Assembly (NCBI GenBank): GCA_016937345.1
Contig: JAFGWE010000042.1
Location: 1-43,449, forward strand
DNA from: Methanomicrobiaceae archaeon
GTDB taxonomy: Archaea; Halobacteriota; Methanomicrobia; Methanomicrobiales; Methanomicrobiaceae
Length of the DNA: 43,449 nucleotides
Direction of reading: 5' to 3'
The position numbers and the translations under genes were made by a program. The notes under the pieces are model-generated. The model searched no databases. It saw only the letters and a program-made list of their open reading frames with translations, and had not been told where the DNA came from. Position 1 is the stretch's first letter. Every line of letters starts with the position of its first letter. Of this stretch, positions 41,921-43,449 are shown piece after piece.

Positions 41921-41953
41921 TGTAAGAAATATGCAACTAAAAAAATTCTTACA
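41921..41953. terminator. possible bidirectional terminator between converging genes
   Basis: A perfect 8-base inverted repeat, TGTAAGAA (41921-41928) and TTCTTACA (41946-41953) with a 17-base loop, stands between the convergent TraB-like and CDF genes. T-rich runs lie on both sides (41911-41919 and 41966-41978), so it can act for either strand. Confidence 0.45.
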
Positions 41954-41989
41954 TTAAATCCGGATTTTTTATTTTTTATTATAAACCAG

Positions 41990-43243
41990 TTAAAGTTCAT
42001 TTATAACCGAATTATTTTTCAGATCAGTCTCAATTTTTTTAATAAGCTCCCTGATGTCTTCCTCATCTGTAACCTTTACAAGGATGCCTGCTGATTCAAA
42101 GACATATTCTGCAGATTTTCCTGTAAGTTTTTTCCCTGAAATTACTGCATCGGGTTTATATTCCAGCAAAAATTCTGCAGAGCGGATCCCTTTCTGCTTC
42201 TCCATTCCAATGGAGGGATTCTGCAATATTTGTTTTTGCACGAGTTTTGCATCTTTTAAACTGAAATCCAAAAGTGCAAAATATGGTGATTCCCCAAAAT
42301 GAAGACTGATATTCCCCTCCGAGTCTTTTAAAGGAACCGCATAGCGGATTCCTTTTTTTTCCGTAGGTTCATAGTGAATGATTACTCTTTCAACATTGGG
42401 CACAAGTTCATAAATCTTTGATTCAATCCTTTCACTGGCAAGATGAGCTCTAAAAAGTTCATTTTTTTTCATCTTTACAGTAGCCTCAACAAAGATGTAT
42501 CTTCCTGAATTCCTTGCATTGAGTTCTTTTATGCAGATCACCATTGGATCTGAAATTATTGCGGATTTTATCAGATCACGTGTTTTGTAATCGATTGAAG
42601 CATCAAGAAGGGTCTTCATACTGTCTTTTAGTATATCCCATCCGGAATATGCAATAAAACCTGCCACTATTATTGCACCGATGCTGTCCAAAAAAAACCC
42701 AAGGTACTGGGCAAAGAGGGCAAAGAAAACAACAAGTGTTGATAAAACATCCACCCTGTGCTGCCTGCCGTCTGCAATTAACCCAGGAGACTTGTATTTA
42801 TTACCCATTCTCACCTCATAAGTGCCGAGAAGATACGGGACAAAAGCAAGCAATAAAACCGCAGATAAAACCCATCCGTTAAGAGTAAGATCTGTGGCCT
42901 TTTCAGAGACTGCCTGAATAAAAACCTCCCAGGCTGTTAAAAAGACAAGAAAGGCAATTAATATTGATACAATATTCTCAATTTTATAAAGACCATAGGG
43001 AAAGTTTCTGCTCTTCAGAGAGGACAGCCATATTCCGATAAGAAGTGCAAAAGATACAAAAATATCTATAAAAGAATTTATTGCATCCGCCTCAAGTGAA
43101 AGACTTCCGGAAACACCGGCAAGATAGAGTTTTGCTATTACAAGAAAAGTATTGACAAAAAGTGAATAAACTGCAACCTTTCGGATAACAGAATCCTCTT
43201 TTTTTCTGTCCTGAATTTTGCTGCTGACAGTATCACTCTGCAT
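41990..43243 (-). CDS. CDF-family cation transporter fused to a NifX/DNIF-like domain
   Basis: 417 residues. Residues 20-215 form the six-helix cation diffusion facilitator membrane part. A CDF cytoplasmic domain follows (about 215-295). The C-terminal part (about 300-405, ISLHFGESPYFALLDF) resembles the dinitrogenase iron-molybdenum cofactor-binding domain. The transport-site positions differ from zinc-type members: N56-x3-D60 in TM2 and Q161-x3-D165 in TM5, where D/H-x3-D is usual. This points to a substrate other than zinc, for example manganese or iron (inferred). GGTGA lies 6-7 bases before the ATG. Confidence 0.88.
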   Translation of the reverse strand: MQSDTVSSKIQDRKKEDSVIRKVAVYSLFVNTFLVIAKLYLAGVSGSLSLEADAINSFIDIFVSFALLIGIWLSSLKSRNFPYGLYKIENIVSILIAFLVFLTAWEVFIQAVSEKATDLTLNGWVLSAVLLLAFVPYLLGTYEVRMGNKYKSPGLIADGRQHRVDVLSTLVVFFALFAQYLGFFLDSIGAIIVAGFIAYSGWDILKDSMKTLLDASIDYKTRDLIKSAIISDPMVICIKELNARNSGRYIFVEATVKMKKNELFRAHLASERIESKIYELVPNVERVIIHYEPTEKKGIRYAVPLKDSEGNISLHFGESPYFALLDFSLKDAKLVQKQILQNPSIGMEKQKGIRSAEFLLEYKPDAVISGKKLTGKSAEYVFESAGILVKVTDEEDIRELIKKIETDLKNNSVINEL

Positions 43244-43449
43244 ATTCTTTCACCTTTATACATTCCAAAATAACGAATATATCCTGCGGATTTATATTTC
43301 CATAAGCCTTAATTTGAAAATCATACTGCTTAATATTAGTTATTGCACCAGATACTTTAATAGGAGGTTGTCCAACGACTCTTCAACTTGTTGGACAGAT
43401 CTTATCGCAGGTCCCACATCTGGTGTAAAATAATCCATTGAAATCGAAA
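43244..43449. other. right-edge region: CDF promoter and nested inverted repeats
   Basis: 206 bp up to the window end. The part nearest the CDF gene is A+T-rich with TATA-like runs (near 43270-43300). Beyond it are two nested perfect inverted repeats: CACCAGAT (43346-43353) with ATCTGGTG (43418-43425), and TGTCCAAC (43369-43376) with GTTGGACA (43390-43397). A minus-strand frame from the edge to a TGA at 43383 would end in C-GT-C-DKI-CP, a ferredoxin-like tail. Another minus frame is open from the edge to TAA at 43340. The sequence is cut too short to decide between a gene end and a repeat element. Confidence 0.35.
43346..43425. repeat. nested inverted repeats
   Basis: Outer arms CACCAGAT/ATCTGGTG and inner arms TGTCCAAC/GTTGGACA are both perfect over 8 bases. 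The inner loop is 13 bases. They could fold as one 80-base structure, or be the end of a mobile element cut by the window edge. Confidence 0.4.

Noticed and set aside
1-43449. tRNA or rRNA genes, CRISPR arrays, complete insertion sequences
   Set aside because: The gaps between genes are all about 220 bp or less and show no cloverleaf with CCA-adjacent stem, no regularly spaced repeats and no transposase frame. A formal tRNA scan was not possible.

Overview
The window looks like chromosomal core sequence from a methanogenic euryarchaeon, most likely the order Methanomicrobiales. Pointers are archaeal information-processing genes (RadA, FEN-1 with a C-terminal PIP box, RPA-type multi-OB protein, EF-1alpha next to S10), coenzyme F420 genes (cofG, cofC and a cofE-family gene), a methanogen-type sulfite-reductase-like protein (Dsr-LP), archaeal-type cobS and cobT, an Agl23-like membrane protein and a presenilin-type PSH protease. 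The DNA is moderately A+T-rich and densely packed. Neighbouring genes often overlap by 1 or 4 bases, TTG and GTG starts occur, and Shine-Dalgarno sites of GGAG/GGTG type sit beside promoters that look leaderless. I see no rRNA, tRNA, CRISPR array, complete insertion sequence or prophage. No gap between genes exceeds about 220 bp.

Layout. 1-4875 (minus): a coiled-coil protein, SMC and ScpA, i.e. a condensin operon that may continue off the left edge. 5049-8764 (plus): glyA, folD, a dihydropteroate-synthase-like gene and a cofE-family ligase, a tightly overlapped operon that reads as a folate/C1 module. 8702-13917 (minus): small membrane protein, fen, cofG, purC, purS, purQ, a ferredoxin:thioredoxin-reductase-like protein and cofC. 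cofC and the cofE-family gene collide tail to tail with about 63 bp of shared coding sequence. 14085-17215: PSH protease (+), NOG1-like GTPase (-), HTH-CBS regulator (+), PRC-barrel protein (+). 17204-22824 (minus): dapL, lysA, RPA, radA, phosphoglycolate phosphatase. 23042-24241 (+): small unknown gene and fdhD. 24279-26861 (-): U32 peptidase. 27046-30144 (+): 1,032-residue HEAT-repeat protein. 30147-31825 (-): bactofilin-like beta-solenoid protein and a methyltransferase. 32023-32598 (+): LEA14-like protein. 32624-34387 (-): Agl23-like protein. 34403-36023 (-): tuf and rpsJ. 36206-36508 (+): small Cys-rich unknown. 36571-37434 (-): Dsr-LP. 37504-39449: divergent cobS/cobT. 39534-41897 (+): guaAA, a YkgJ-type Cys-cluster protein and a TraB-family protein. 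41990-43243 (-): CDF transporter fused to a NifX/DNIF-like domain.

How genes work together. The 5049-8764 operon joins serine hydroxymethyltransferase and methylene-H4folate dehydrogenase/cyclohydrolase to a pterin synthase-like enzyme and a gamma-glutamyl ligase family member. The ligase departs from canonical CofE at several conserved positions, so a role in folate (FolC replacement) rather than F420 is a real possibility. That is my leading candidate for something under-described. Other points of interest are the 195-residue coiled-coil protein heading the SMC operon, the beta-solenoid/methyltransferase pair, the super-repeat in the HEAT protein, the metal-site substitutions in the CDF-DNIF fusion, an RBS-adjacent hairpin before the PSH protease, and repeat structure in several divergent promoter regions.
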